NCBI GenBank assembly: GCA_965603355.1
Contig: CBFDCQ010000005.1
Span: 1 to 64,000, forward strand
Length of the DNA stretch: 64,000 nucleotides
Reading direction: 5' to 3'
From: CBFDCQ01 sp965603355
GTDB taxonomy: Bacteria; Hydrogenedentota; CAZGCA01; CBFDCQ01
Below are positions 8,728-17,191 of this stretch, piece after piece. The notes beneath the pieces were generated by a model, which worked only from the letters and a program-made list of their open reading frames with translations, made no database searches and was not told the origin of the DNA. The position numbers were made by a program, and so were the translations under genes. How positions within the stretch are numbered: position 1 is the first letter of the stretch; every line of letters begins with the position of its first letter.

Positions 8728-9676
8728 GTGACCCTTTCCCGTAGACCTGTTCAAGCACCCTGACAAAACCCGACAGAACCTCGTTCACCGGACATTCGAC
8801 ATTGAGCTCCTTACCGTATCCAACTATCGCTCCGTTGAGCGCTTCTATCTCGGTTCTCTTTCCTCTCTTGATGTCGTCGAGCATGGAAGCGTAATGCCCC
8901 GCGGTCGCCGGTACCAGATTATCGTAGAACAATTGCAGGAACTGTTCCGGTTTGTCCCACATAAGTTCCACGCCACGGGCATCCGCCACGGCGAACGCCT
9001 CCTCGACCACCATATCCATGATCCGGCGCGTGCCGGGTTCCTCCGCCAGTTCGCCGTACGTGGCGTTCAATATCGCCGAGAGCGGGTTCAGCGCGCAGTT
9101 ATAAAGCACCTTTGCCCAGATATGTTTGTCAATCTCGTCCGTGCCGAGCGTCGGTATGCCGGACGAGTTTATCAAGGCGGCGATCTTATCGACACGCGCG
9201 GGGTCGACGACGCCCGTGGGGCTGCCTACCTTCACCTCGGTGGCGTACACGGTAACGGTAACGCGTCCCGGCTCATCAACGTGGGCACCGAATATCACCA
9301 TCCCGCCCAGGGTCCTCTCGACACCGACCGCATCAGCCACGATATCGGCATTGCCAAGCCCGTTCTGGAACGACACGGCGAGGCCGTCCGGGGCAACAAG
9401 AGGAGCCGCTTCCCCAATCGCCTGTTTAGTGTCATACGTCTTGACGGACAAGATGACCAGCTCGAAAGTTTCGCTGCCCAGCTGCTCGCACGATGTGACG
9501 GTGCGGAGATCGGTAACATGATGGTCGCCCCATATCCCGCCGATACGCAGCCCGTCACGCTCTATAGCGCTCATGTGCGCCGGTCTGCCAACAAGCGTGA
9601 CGTTGTGCCCGCCTTCGGCGAGAAATCCTCCGAACACGGAACCGATGGAACCGGCCCCCATGATGAGTATTTTCAT
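8711..9676 (-). CDS. panE: 2-dehydropantoate 2-reductase
   Basis: A 321-residue NADPH-dependent reductase that makes pantoate for coenzyme A synthesis. It starts with the nucleotide-binding MKILIMGAGSIGSVFGGFLA fold, has VILSVKTYDTKQA and the catalytic-lysine segment KVLYNCALNPLSAIL, and the C-terminal domain with SMLDDIKRGKRTEIEALNG, all typical of PanE/ApbA. The ATG at 9676 is chosen because the glycine-rich loop follows directly; the upstream extension to 9751 has no family match. It overlaps ddl. No other pantothenate gene is in the window. Confidence 0.92.
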   Translation of the reverse strand: MKILIMGAGSIGSVFGGFLAEGGHNVTLVGRPAHMSAIERDGLRIGGIWGDHHVTDLRTVTSCEQLGSETFELVILSVKTYDTKQAIGEAAPLVAPDGLAVSFQNGLGNADIVADAVGVERTLGGMVIFGAHVDEPGRVTVTVYATEVKVGSPTGVVDPARVDKIAALINSSGIPTLGTDEIDKHIWAKVLYNCALNPLSAILNATYGELAEEPGTRRIMDMVVEEAFAVADARGVELMWDKPEQFLQLFYDNLVPATAGHYASMLDDIKRGKRTEIEALNGAIVGYGKELNVECPVNEVLSGFVRVLEQVYGKGSHAAQA

Positions 9677-9760
9677 GCCTTCGCCCGCACGTCGACCTAA
9701 ACCAGACGTGAACCTGCAAGAAACGGCGGCACAATCCGCCCTGTTGCGCACCCAACCGGT

Positions 9761-10888
9761 CTACTGCCGATCGTTTGTTCTCGGCGTCTTGTACTCTCTG
9801 TCGAGGTCGGAGGTGCCGCGGTACGGTGCCCCGTCAAAACCTCTCGTCGGCGGAGGCTGGAAGGCGGCTTCTCGTTTCCCTATCGCCTGTTTCTGACGTT
9901 CCAGCTCGCTGATTTGCAGACTGATACTCTTGCGTCGCCCGGGTCGGCCATCCGCTCGCAGCCTGCGGCGCAGCGTCGTGATTCTCCTGTCAAGCATCTC
10001 AGCCTGCCGAGTTCGTACAGTTTGCCGTGCCCTCAGCCCACGCCCTATGGCCTGATCAGGTCTCCCAGCGGTTGCGGTTCTCCTGTAGCGTCTTCTCGGA
10101 GATTCTATATCGAGTTCCTGTTCCCTCAGCTTCAACTCCGCGATTCGCGCTTCGATATTCTTCCGTCTGATCCGCCGATTCTCTTCTGCAACCCCTCTTT
10201 TCAGCTGCGCCATTCTCGCCCGGACAGCCTCCAGCTCGCTCCGCCTGTTTGCCTCTTCCTGGGCGAAACGTTTCGCCAACTCCGCCCGGACAGCCGCCGT
10301 ATCCTTGGCATCAATCCCGGGCCGCGCGGCCAGCGCGTCACGCTTGCTGGACAGTTCCAGGATCTGGCGGTTGATGTTTTCCCGTCTCACCCTGCTGCCG
10401 CGCCGACGTTCCAACCGGCTCCTCAGCGCCGCGATCCGGACGTCCAAAGCCTGGATCTCGCTCGCCCTTTGCTTCTGCTCCCCGGTCAGATCCTTCGCGG
10501 TCACTCTGTTGAGAGTCTCGCCCGGCTGCAGCTTCCCGTCTTGCGACAACACGCTGCGTTCCGCCTCGATCCTCTTGTCGAGAACCGTTTTTTGACTATT
10601 GAGCTGCTGAATTCTGGCGCGAATGTCCTTGGCTCTACCGCGGCGGTTCTCCGCCTTAAGCTCATCTTGGAGAGCGCGTATCGCGCCGTCAATACGAGCC
10701 GCATTCTCGCTCATAACGCTTATTTCGCTCTGGCGCTCCTCCAGGTTTTTCCGATACTGATCCACCGGTTCCTGCGAGACCTGCTCCTTGTCACCCGCTT
10801 GCTTCTCCTGGGAGAAACAGACCGAACACACGGCAAGAATACCGACGCAGAGAACGACACACGCGAGGTGCAACATACGATTACTCAT
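9761..10888 (-). CDS. Secreted coiled-coil protein built from four repeats
   Basis: A 375-residue protein with a cleavable signal peptide (hydrophobic LACVVLCVGILAVCSVCFS). The remainder is helical and very rich in Arg, Glu, Gln and Leu. Four related units of 50-70 residues can be aligned, each with a helix, an RR-x-R-R-x-x-I turn and a second helix: starting near DGAIRALQDEL, DVRIAALRSRL, RARMAQLKRGV and DRRITTLRRRL. GAGGAGG precedes the ATG at 10888. No enzymatic motif is seen; a structural periplasmic or cell-envelope role is possible. It lies between panE and a Fur-family gene on the same strand. Confidence 0.75.
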   Translation of the reverse strand: MSNRMLHLACVVLCVGILAVCSVCFSQEKQAGDKEQVSQEPVDQYRKNLEERQSEISVMSENAARIDGAIRALQDELKAENRRGRAKDIRARIQQLNSQKTVLDKRIEAERSVLSQDGKLQPGETLNRVTAKDLTGEQKQRASEIQALDVRIAALRSRLERRRGSRVRRENINRQILELSSKRDALAARPGIDAKDTAAVRAELAKRFAQEEANRRSELEAVRARMAQLKRGVAEENRRIRRKNIEARIAELKLREQELDIESPRRRYRRTATAGRPDQAIGRGLRARQTVRTRQAEMLDRRITTLRRRLRADGRPGRRKSISLQISELERQKQAIGKREAAFQPPPTRGFDGAPYRGTSDLDREYKTPRTNDRQ

Positions 10889-10930
10889 GAGACTCTGAAC
10901 CTCCTCAAAACAGAAATGGCGACTCGATAC

Positions 10931-11359
10931 TCATCGTTTCCGACAACTGGCGCACCGCCCGAGAATGCGCAGACTGTGCGACTCCGGCCGAAAACTGAAC
11001 CGGCGACAGACACGACCTTGGAGTTCCTGCACGGTCGGGTCGTCGAACTCAACAACCTTGCCACATGACGTGCATATCAGGTGATCGTGGTGCGAACGTC
11101 CGAAAATCAACTCGAACGCCCTGTGCCCCTTGCCGAAATCCACCTGTCGGATCAGCCCGGCGGCGGTCAGCAGCTCAAGAGTACGGTACACCGTGGCTTT
11201 CGAGATACGTTTACCGTCCTTGCGGAGCGTGAAAAACAGGTCATCTGCGTCGAAATGGCCACGCGAAGCGAATATGGTATCCAGAATGGCCGCTCTTTGC
11301 GGAGTGAGTTTGAGGTTCTCCGATGCGAGATACTTCTGGAACGTCTCCAGGTAGCCCAT
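10931..11359 (-). CDS. Fur-family metal/peroxide-responsive repressor
   Basis: A 142-residue Fur/PerR-type regulator with the winged helix (LTPQRAAILDTIF, then ISKATVYRTLELLTAAGLI) and the C-terminal metal domain with HHDHLICTSCG and a final CASC, giving two CxxC zinc pairs. Its closest functional class (Fur, PerR or Zur) cannot be decided by eye. It stands 43 bases upstream of the coiled-coil gene on the same strand. feoB and the oxygen-defence island in the same window are plausible targets, but this is inference. AGAGGAG precedes the start. Confidence 0.9.
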   Translation of the reverse strand: MGYLETFQKYLASENLKLTPQRAAILDTIFASRGHFDADDLFFTLRKDGKRISKATVYRTLELLTAAGLIRQVDFGKGHRAFELIFGRSHHDHLICTSCGKVVEFDDPTVQELQGRVCRRFSFRPESHSLRILGRCASCRKR

Positions 11360-11452
11360 CGGCGTTCATCTCCTCTCTAGCACCAAGTATACCAAGGGGT
11401 TATTACTCTGTCAAGCTGCGGCGTGTCAAGGATGTAATGGCAGGAACGCAGG

Positions 11453-11475
11453 GGACGGGTTTGAAACCCGTCCCG
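11453..11475. repeat. Near-perfect palindrome downstream of apgM
   Basis: GGGACGGGTTT and AAACCCGTCCC are perfect 11-base arms around one central base. It belongs to the dispersed palindrome set of this window; no T-run makes it a clear terminator. Confidence 0.6.
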
Positions 11476-11505
11476 ATACTAACACGGTCAATAGAGCCGA
11501 TCCCA

Positions 11506-12705
11506 TTATTCCCCGAACATGTGGGCTTTGTTGAGGTAGTCCAGCACGAGATTCATTATATCGAGCCCGACAATGTGTCCGAGCCCGCCCGTGACGCATT
11601 CCGCCTCGGTAAGCCTCTTGGCCCCGTCGGGCCGCACATTGGCATGGCAGAGAAGCACAGGCACGGGGTCCGACGTGTGACGTTTCGCTGACGGCGGTGT
11701 CGAGTGGTCCCCGGTGATTACCATCACATCGAACAGGTCGACGATGTTCGCGATCAGCTCCCCGTCGATCCGCTCTATCATCTGGGCTTTTTCCTTCGGC
11801 TTGCCGTCGTGCCCGCAAGCGTCGGTTCCCTTCACGTGAACGAAGACGAAATCGTGGCTGCCGAGCGCCTCTTTTATCGCGGCGGTCTTGGCGCCGAGAT
11901 CCGTCTCGGTCGTACCGGTAGCGCCCGGGACATCCATAACGTCCATGCCGACGTACTTTGCCGCGCCCTTGTACAGCGCGCCGCCGGCTATGCACACAGC
12001 CTTGAGGCCGTACTTCTCAGCGTAACCCTCCGGCTTGAAGTATATCCCGGCACCTCGCGACAGTAACGCGTTCGCCGGCACTATGCCCTGTTCCACTCGC
12101 ATCTTGTTCGCCGGATGTTCGGCCAGTATGCGCATCGCGTGCTCCGTGTACTGATTGAGCACGGACGCGGTCTTCTCCCCTTCCGGAGCGAGCGCTTTCG
12201 ACGCCGCCATCTTGACCTCGGTCTCGTGCGGGTCGGTGTTCGATACGGCGGCGCTGAGTCCCGCACCGGAAAGCAGCAGCGCTCCCCTGTGTTCCACTGT
12301 GTGCTTCACCAGGATCTTGATACCGTCGATCTCCACGTTATCGATCGCTGCGTACAACTCGCCGAGCCCCGTAGAATCGCGACCGGCGCGTCTGTCCGTC
12401 ACGACGCGATCCGCGTCCACCGTGCCCATATTCGTCCTGAACGCGACATCCTTGTCCCTCAGGTCGAACCCGGCGCCAAACGCTTCAAACGCGCCTCTAC
12501 CCTTGTAGAAAACCTTCGGATCGTACCCGAAAATCGCCAGGTGCGACGTGTCCGACCCCGGTACGACGCCCCTGCCGAGCGGGTGCATCAGACCCGTGAC
12601 ACCGGCTTTCGCCAGCTTATCCAGATTCGGCGTGCGCGCGCGGCTAAGAGACGTATCCTTGCCTCGGTCGCCCACCCCGTCCATTATTAACAAAAGAGCT
12701 TTCAT
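11506..12705 (-). CDS. apgM: 2,3-bisphosphoglycerate-independent phosphoglycerate mutase, archaeal type
   Basis: A 399-residue metalloenzyme of the alkaline-phosphatase superfamily that interconverts 3- and 2-phosphoglycerate. It shows the metal-binding start LLIMDGVGDRG, the phosphorylated-serine region GSDTSHLAIFGYDP, HVKGTDACGHDG and VMVITGDHSTP, matching the ApgM branch rather than the 510-residue GpmI. Length is normal. It is monocistronic, with repeats both upstream and downstream. Confidence 0.92.
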   Translation of the reverse strand: MKALLLIMDGVGDRGKDTSLSRARTPNLDKLAKAGVTGLMHPLGRGVVPGSDTSHLAIFGYDPKVFYKGRGAFEAFGAGFDLRDKDVAFRTNMGTVDADRVVTDRRAGRDSTGLGELYAAIDNVEIDGIKILVKHTVEHRGALLLSGAGLSAAVSNTDPHETEVKMAASKALAPEGEKTASVLNQYTEHAMRILAEHPANKMRVEQGIVPANALLSRGAGIYFKPEGYAEKYGLKAVCIAGGALYKGAAKYVGMDVMDVPGATGTTETDLGAKTAAIKEALGSHDFVFVHVKGTDACGHDGKPKEKAQMIERIDGELIANIVDLFDVMVITGDHSTPPSAKRHTSDPVPVLLCHANVRPDGAKRLTEAECVTGGLGHIVGLDIMNLVLDYLNKAHMFGE

Positions 12706-12855
12706 GCTTCGTTATCCTCCAATAGTCGAGAGATCCTCATTCACTGTGAACTCCCACACCCTGAACACCCTCGGACGTGCCCGATCATGTTATACGCGCG
12801 GCCGGCTGCTTGTCAACACACCCAGCCAGGATTCCCGCTCTCGCAACCAAAAGCT

Positions 12856-12942
12856 GGGGCGCGGCAAGCAGCGCCCCTACGTCTTCCGTTGGTGGGGCAG
12901 ACATTCCTGTCTGCCACGTAGGGGCGGGTCTCAGACCCGCCC
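12856..12942. repeat. Three consecutive palindromes
   Basis: GGGGCGC/GCGCCCC (12856-12862 and 12871-12877), GGCAGACA/TGTCTGCC (12896-12903 and 12908-12915) and GGGCGGGTCT/AGACCCGCCC (12922-12931 and 12933-12942) follow one another in a gap without genes. They are the densest run of this repeat class here. Confidence 0.7.
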
Positions 12943-12988
12943 GTAGCGGAGGTACGCCCTGCTGACAGTTTGGGGCGCAGCCACACCT

Positions 12989-13810
12989 TCACACCGCTGG
13001 ATTAGCGTAGCAATACAGACAACTGTGCAGGCACCGCTGATCGCTATAACTGCCGATATCAACACTCTTTGTGCACCCGCACATCTTCCTCTGGCTCGTA
13101 TCGCGCCTTGTATCGCACGGCTCGCCCGCCAGTTCGGAGAGAAGTCCGCCGTCAATACAGTGCGCTTTCTCGACGTTGTCAACTCCCATGAGATCGTCGC
13201 CGCAGCAAACCTGCATGGTTATACCGAGACTCTTCGCGATTTGCGCAAGAGCGCCAGCGATCTCCAGCCTCTCGGCCAACGGCGGGTCGTAATAGTTGAA
13301 CCCGAGCTTCCTGGCTCGCCGAACGCACTTGTTGTACCACTGCGCGAACGAGAATGTGCACCGACGAACGCCGAGTCCCGCCATGAACTCCGCGATCCGC
13401 TCGAAACTCCCGATATTGTCGCTCTTGCCGTCGTCCCAGAACACCAGCGGGTCGAACCGCCACGCCAACCTCTCCGCCCCGAACATCTTCACGATGGTTT
13501 CAGCTTGCGTCAACCGGTCCGGCAAAGGAGGGATGCGCGGTTCAAGCGTAGCGCAGTCGTTTATGGTGAAATGGAAGAACAAGTTCGGGTACTTCTCGAA
13601 CCGACGCATCTCACGCAACAGCCGACCGTAATCTTTCGACCAGAAAACCAGCGTATGAACGTCCTCCGGACGAAGCGACACCGTGCGCCGCTGGGCCGGA
13701 TTGAACGGGTTCACGACCTCCACCACGCCTTGATCGGCGCGATCGATAAGCCAATCAAGGTAGTGCGCCGGTATATCCGTCCGCCGCGATACGCTTATAA
13801 CCTGCCTCAT
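12989..13810 (-). CDS. DUF1848-family protein with cysteine motif
   Basis: A 273-residue protein starting VISVSRRTDIPAHYLDWL and continuing through NPFNPAQRRTVSLRPEDVH and LVFWSKDYG, the signature of the DUF1848 family. The C-terminus holds CGCTKSVDIG followed by CLHSCLYCYAN, a CxxxCxxC pattern like that which binds a radical-SAM-type 4Fe-4S cluster, here unusually at the C-terminal end. The biochemical role of the family is not established. It stands alone between apgM and the outer-membrane protein gene. Confidence 0.8.
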   Translation of the reverse strand: MRQVISVSRRTDIPAHYLDWLIDRADQGVVEVVNPFNPAQRRTVSLRPEDVHTLVFWSKDYGRLLREMRRFEKYPNLFFHFTINDCATLEPRIPPLPDRLTQAETIVKMFGAERLAWRFDPLVFWDDGKSDNIGSFERIAEFMAGLGVRRCTFSFAQWYNKCVRRARKLGFNYYDPPLAERLEIAGALAQIAKSLGITMQVCCGDDLMGVDNVEKAHCIDGGLLSELAGEPCDTRRDTSQRKMCGCTKSVDIGSYSDQRCLHSCLYCYANPAV

Positions 13811-13911
13811 CCGTACCTTCTCTCATTCGCAACGGCGTGAAACGAAATGGGAGATTTGCAGCTTCACCTGGATTTCCAACATGTGCGGGTCTGTAAGAAT
13901 CTCGTTCGCCT

Positions 13912-14769
13912 TCAGAACAGCAGGGATATTTGGAATCCGGTGACGGTGGTCTTGTTCTTCGGCTCCCATGACACGGCGTACGGCATGCCGTAGAGGGTCA
14001 CGGCATCTCTGTCCGACCGGTCGATATCCCAGTAGCGAATGAAGGCCTCAAGCCCCAGCGAGACGTCCCCCAATCTACGTTTCACGTACACGGCGCCGCG
14101 CGCACCGTAACCGTCATCCTGGTCAACGGTCGGGTTGTTCAGAGCGCCGGTCACATCGCTGAAATGCGATTTCACTCTCCCACCCCAGAACAGGTCGTAT
14201 TCACCCCGAATGCCCCAGATCCATTCGTCTCCCAGAGGCGCCGCGGTCTCAATTCCGATTGGGGTATACCAATACTGTACCTCTCGTTCGTAACCTGCCG
14301 GACCCCCAATGTCATCGTTCCAATAGCGATAGCCGATCCCCGTGTACGGGGTAAGGACGAAATCGGGCCACTCGTAATGGTACCCGATCAGCCCGCGGAG
14401 TCTCCAAATGAAGTCGTTGTTATTCTCTCTCAAGGGCACGCCCGACTGTGTCTGACCATCGTAATCGAGCTCACCGCCCACGAACCCCGTGGCGACGCGC
14501 AGCATCAGCCCGCTGGGTGGATGACCGGTCCAGGCCGCGCCTATCCCGAACAACGGCCCGTCCTCTTCCATGAGCTTCCTGCCCCACTCATGTTCGTCGT
14601 ACTCGAGATAGTCGTACTCGAATCCGATCTCCCACGTACTCTCCGCCAACAGGGGTGGGGCATCGCCATGCACCTTGCAGCAAATACCACTCGCAGCCAG
14701 CAGTAACACCTGGAGTGAAACCGCCACTTTGCCCAACTTTACCCGCGAAAAGAGTCTGACTCTCCTCAT
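13912..14769 (-). CDS. Small outer-membrane beta-barrel protein
   Basis: This 285-residue protein has a signal peptide (VSLQVLLLAASGICCKVHG), alternating aromatic-rich strands such as VLTPYTGIGYRYWND and WIWGIRGEYDLFW, and ends in phenylalanine (FQISLLF), the usual BAM recognition residue. It resembles the outer-membrane beta-barrel proteins of the OmpA/OmpW size class, but no exact family can be named. A predicted promoter lies upstream and the gene is divergent from feoB, sharing a 199-base intergenic region. Confidence 0.75.
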   Translation of the reverse strand: MRRVRLFSRVKLGKVAVSLQVLLLAASGICCKVHGDAPPLLAESTWEIGFEYDYLEYDEHEWGRKLMEEDGPLFGIGAAWTGHPPSGLMLRVATGFVGGELDYDGQTQSGVPLRENNNDFIWRLRGLIGYHYEWPDFVLTPYTGIGYRYWNDDIGGPAGYEREVQYWYTPIGIETAAPLGDEWIWGIRGEYDLFWGGRVKSHFSDVTGALNNPTVDQDDGYGARGAVYVKRRLGDVSLGLEAFIRYWDIDRSDRDAVTLYGMPYAVSWEPKNKTTVTGFQISLLF

Positions 14770-14807
14770 TCTGCAGATCCTTTCCTTGTTCGTCGCACCG
14801 TGCGTAA

Positions 14808-14837
14808 AGTAAAGCAGCTTTCCGCCGCAACTGTCAA
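14808..14837 (-). promoter_or_regulatory. Sigma-70-like promoter for the beta-barrel gene
   Basis: On the minus strand TTGACA (14832-14837) is followed after 18 bases by TTTACT (14808-14813), placing the transcript start about 30 bases upstream of the ATG at 14769. Confidence 0.4.
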
Positions 14838-14875
14838 GGATAGTGTGCGATAAACGGCGACGACAGCGAGTTCAG

Positions 14876-14905
14876 TTGACAACGAGTAGCCGGGAGATGT
14901 ATAAT
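14876..14905 (+). promoter_or_regulatory. Consensus sigma-70 promoter for feoB
   Basis: TTGACA (14876-14881) and TATAAT (14900-14905), both perfect hexamers, are separated by 18 bases. The start of transcription should fall near 14912, inside the inverted repeat described next. Confidence 0.75.
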
Positions 14906-14910
14906 CATCG

Positions 14911-14933
14911 CGATTGAGACGCAATTGCAATCG
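14911..14933 (+). promoter_or_regulatory. Candidate operator of feoB
   Basis: CGATTG (14911-14916) and CAATCG (14928-14933) are perfect inverted arms around 11 bases, just downstream of the -10 box. A repressor bound here would block initiation. It does not match the classical Fur box closely, so which regulator binds, if any, is open. Confidence 0.35.
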
Positions 14934-14968
14934 GGGCTTCCAGAGCGCACAGAATAGGACTCTGAACA

Positions 14969-16948
14969 TTGCAGACCCTTGAAGAGACCGACAACATAGC
15001 TGCCAAGGCCGGCGAGGGTGTCATCGCTCTTGTCGGCAACCCTAACGTTGGCAAGAGCGTCATCTTTTCGCTCCTCACGGGCAAGTACGCCACGGTATCG
15101 AACTATCCCGGCACGACGGTAGAGGTTTATCGAGGGGTGTTTCATCACTACAAACCCTTCCGCAAGGTCATCGACACGCCCGGCGTGACGAGCCTGGTAC
15201 CGAGGAGCGAGGATGAACGCGTCGCACAGGACATACTCCTGTCCGACGAGGACACGGTTGTCATACAGGTAGTTGACGCGAAGAACCTCGAGCGCAGTCT
15301 CATGCTGACGACACAGTTGGCGGACATGGGTCTCCCGGTGGTGCTGGCGCTCAATATGATGGACGAGGCGCAGAGCGCCGGGATTGCGGTTGACACGGAT
15401 CTCATGTCCGAGCTGATCGGAGTGCCTGTCGCAGCAACTGTAGCCACGGAGAAAAGGGGCATCCCCAAGCTCATTCACTCCATCAGAGACGCCCGACCTG
15501 CCCGCTTAGAGGTAAGGTACGACCCAAGGATCGAGGATGGCGCTCTGAGAGTAGCGGAACTGTTGCCGGACACCCTCGAGAGGAAGCAGGCTGTCGCAAT
15601 GATGCTTCTCTGCGACGACCCGCCGTTGCAGGACCGTCTGCAGGAGCAGTTCCCGGACATCGACATTGACGCGATCAAACGGGTAATAACGGAAACGCAG
15701 ACCCACTTCAGGCGTCCTTTGAGCTACGTTATCAACTGGAGCAGACGCAGGAAGGTACGAGAACTGTTTCGGCAAGTTGTCTCGCAAGAGACGTCCAGGA
15801 TACCGTCGCTGTCGCGCTTCCTTGGCAACGTCGCGCAGCATCCACTGTGGGGCATACCGATACTTATTCTGATTCTGTACCTGATCAAGTTGATTGTGGG
15901 CAACGTGGGCGCCGGCATATGCGTGGATTTCATCGAGACGACAGTTTTCGGCAGGTTCATCAATCCAGCCACAACGTGGGTAGTGGAGCATCTTTTCCCG
16001 TGGAGTTGGCTGCAAGACCTGTTTGTGGGCGAGTTCGGTCTTGTGACTATGGGTCTGACGTACGCGATCGCCATCGTACTGCCGGTAGTGAGCTTTTTCT
16101 TTCTCATCTTCGGGATCCTGGAAGATACCGGCTACCTGCCGCGCCTGGCGGTGATGGCGAACAAGACGTTCAGGGCCATGGGACTCAGCGGCAAGGCTGT
16201 TCTGCCGATGGTACTCGGTCTCGGCTGCGTGACCATGGCGACTCTGACTGCGCGTATACTCGATACGAAGAAGGAGCGGTTCATAGCGACGCTGCTGCTC
16301 GCATTGGCTATACCATGTTCAGCCCAGCTCGGCGTTATACTCGGGATTCTTGGCGCGATGTCCGGCACCGCTTTCGCAGTGTATGTGGGTGTGATCGTGA
16401 TGCAGCTGTTTGTGGTGGGGTTCATTGCGGGAAAGTTGCTTCCGGGCGAGAGATCCGACTTCATTCTCGATGTGCCGCCGTTCCGCATACCGAAGATGGG
16501 CAACCTTATCGCAAAGACATTCCACAGGGTGAAATGGTACCTGAAAGAGGCCGTCCCACTGTTCATGCTGGGTACGTTTATCCTGTACGTGCTTGATAAG
16601 ACACATCTTCTCGATGCATTGCAGCGCGGCGCGCAACCTGTTGTGAACAGGCTCTTGAGGTTGCCGGTAGAGACCACCCAGGCGTTCATCATGGGTTTCC
16701 TCAGAAGGGACTACGGTGCCGCGGGTCTCAACGACCTTTTTCAAAAGGGCAGGCTGGATACCGTCCAGGCGCTCGTGAGTCTCGTCGTCATAACGCTCTT
16801 TGTCCCCTGTATTGCCAACGTGTTCGTGATCATCAAGGAACAGGGGTTGCGCAAGGCGATATACATTCTGTGTTTTATCTTCCCGTACGCGTTCGTTGTC
16901 GGCGCCGCGCTGAACCTCGTGTTGCGGTTGGTACATTTCGGCGGCTGA
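14969..16948 (+). CDS. feoB: Ferrous iron transport protein B
   Basis: A 659-residue inner-membrane Fe(II) permease with an N-terminal G domain: G1 GNPNVGKS (about residue 23), G3 DTPG and G4 NMMD are visible. A membrane part follows with two gate regions, the first containing LGLGCVTMATLTAR in place of the more usual GFGCNVPA. The only start I can see is a TTG at 14969, preceded by a weak AGGA. The length is slightly below the usual 700-770. No feoA or feoC gene is adjacent. The promoter and candidate operator upstream suggest tight control, probably by iron. Confidence 0.9.
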   Translation: MQTLEETDNIAAKAGEGVIALVGNPNVGKSVIFSLLTGKYATVSNYPGTTVEVYRGVFHHYKPFRKVIDTPGVTSLVPRSEDERVAQDILLSDEDTVVIQVVDAKNLERSLMLTTQLADMGLPVVLALNMMDEAQSAGIAVDTDLMSELIGVPVAATVATEKRGIPKLIHSIRDARPARLEVRYDPRIEDGALRVAELLPDTLERKQAVAMMLLCDDPPLQDRLQEQFPDIDIDAIKRVITETQTHFRRPLSYVINWSRRRKVRELFRQVVSQETSRIPSLSRFLGNVAQHPLWGIPILILILYLIKLIVGNVGAGICVDFIETTVFGRFINPATTWVVEHLFPWSWLQDLFVGEFGLVTMGLTYAIAIVLPVVSFFFLIFGILEDTGYLPRLAVMANKTFRAMGLSGKAVLPMVLGLGCVTMATLTARILDTKKERFIATLLLALAIPCSAQLGVILGILGAMSGTAFAVYVGVIVMQLFVVGFIAGKLLPGERSDFILDVPPFRIPKMGNLIAKTFHRVKWYLKEAVPLFMLGTFILYVLDKTHLLDALQRGAQPVVNRLLRLPVETTQAFIMGFLRRDYGAAGLNDLFQKGRLDTVQALVSLVVITLFVPCIANVFVIIKEQGLRKAIYILCFIFPYAFVVGAALNLVLRLVHFGG

Positions 16949-17058
16949 GAGGGGCAATAACGGGGTCCTTGCAGCGGGGTGCTTGATTAATCGCGCGGAA
17001 TCAGGCACAATATGCGTCGAATGTCGGGGTGATACTGTAGAAGTCATCACGTTACCTC

Positions 17059-17131
17059 TGTCATTCTGAGCGCAGCGAAGAATCTCCAGCATTTGGGCGA
17101 ATTGAGACCCTTCGCTTCGCTCAGGGTGACA
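17059..17131. repeat. Inverted-repeat element of the TCATTCTGAGCG family
   Basis: Two 28-base arms (17059-17086 and 17104-17131) are inverted copies with five differences, around a 17-base spacer, and would fold into a long hairpin. A single related arm is at about 7469-7491. The remaining gap 16949-17058 shows no gene. Confidence 0.7.
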
Positions 17132-17191
17132 TTTGGCTCGGCTTGTTAGAAAGTCTCAACCACAAGTCCAATGTTTAAGGAGAGAAAGACC

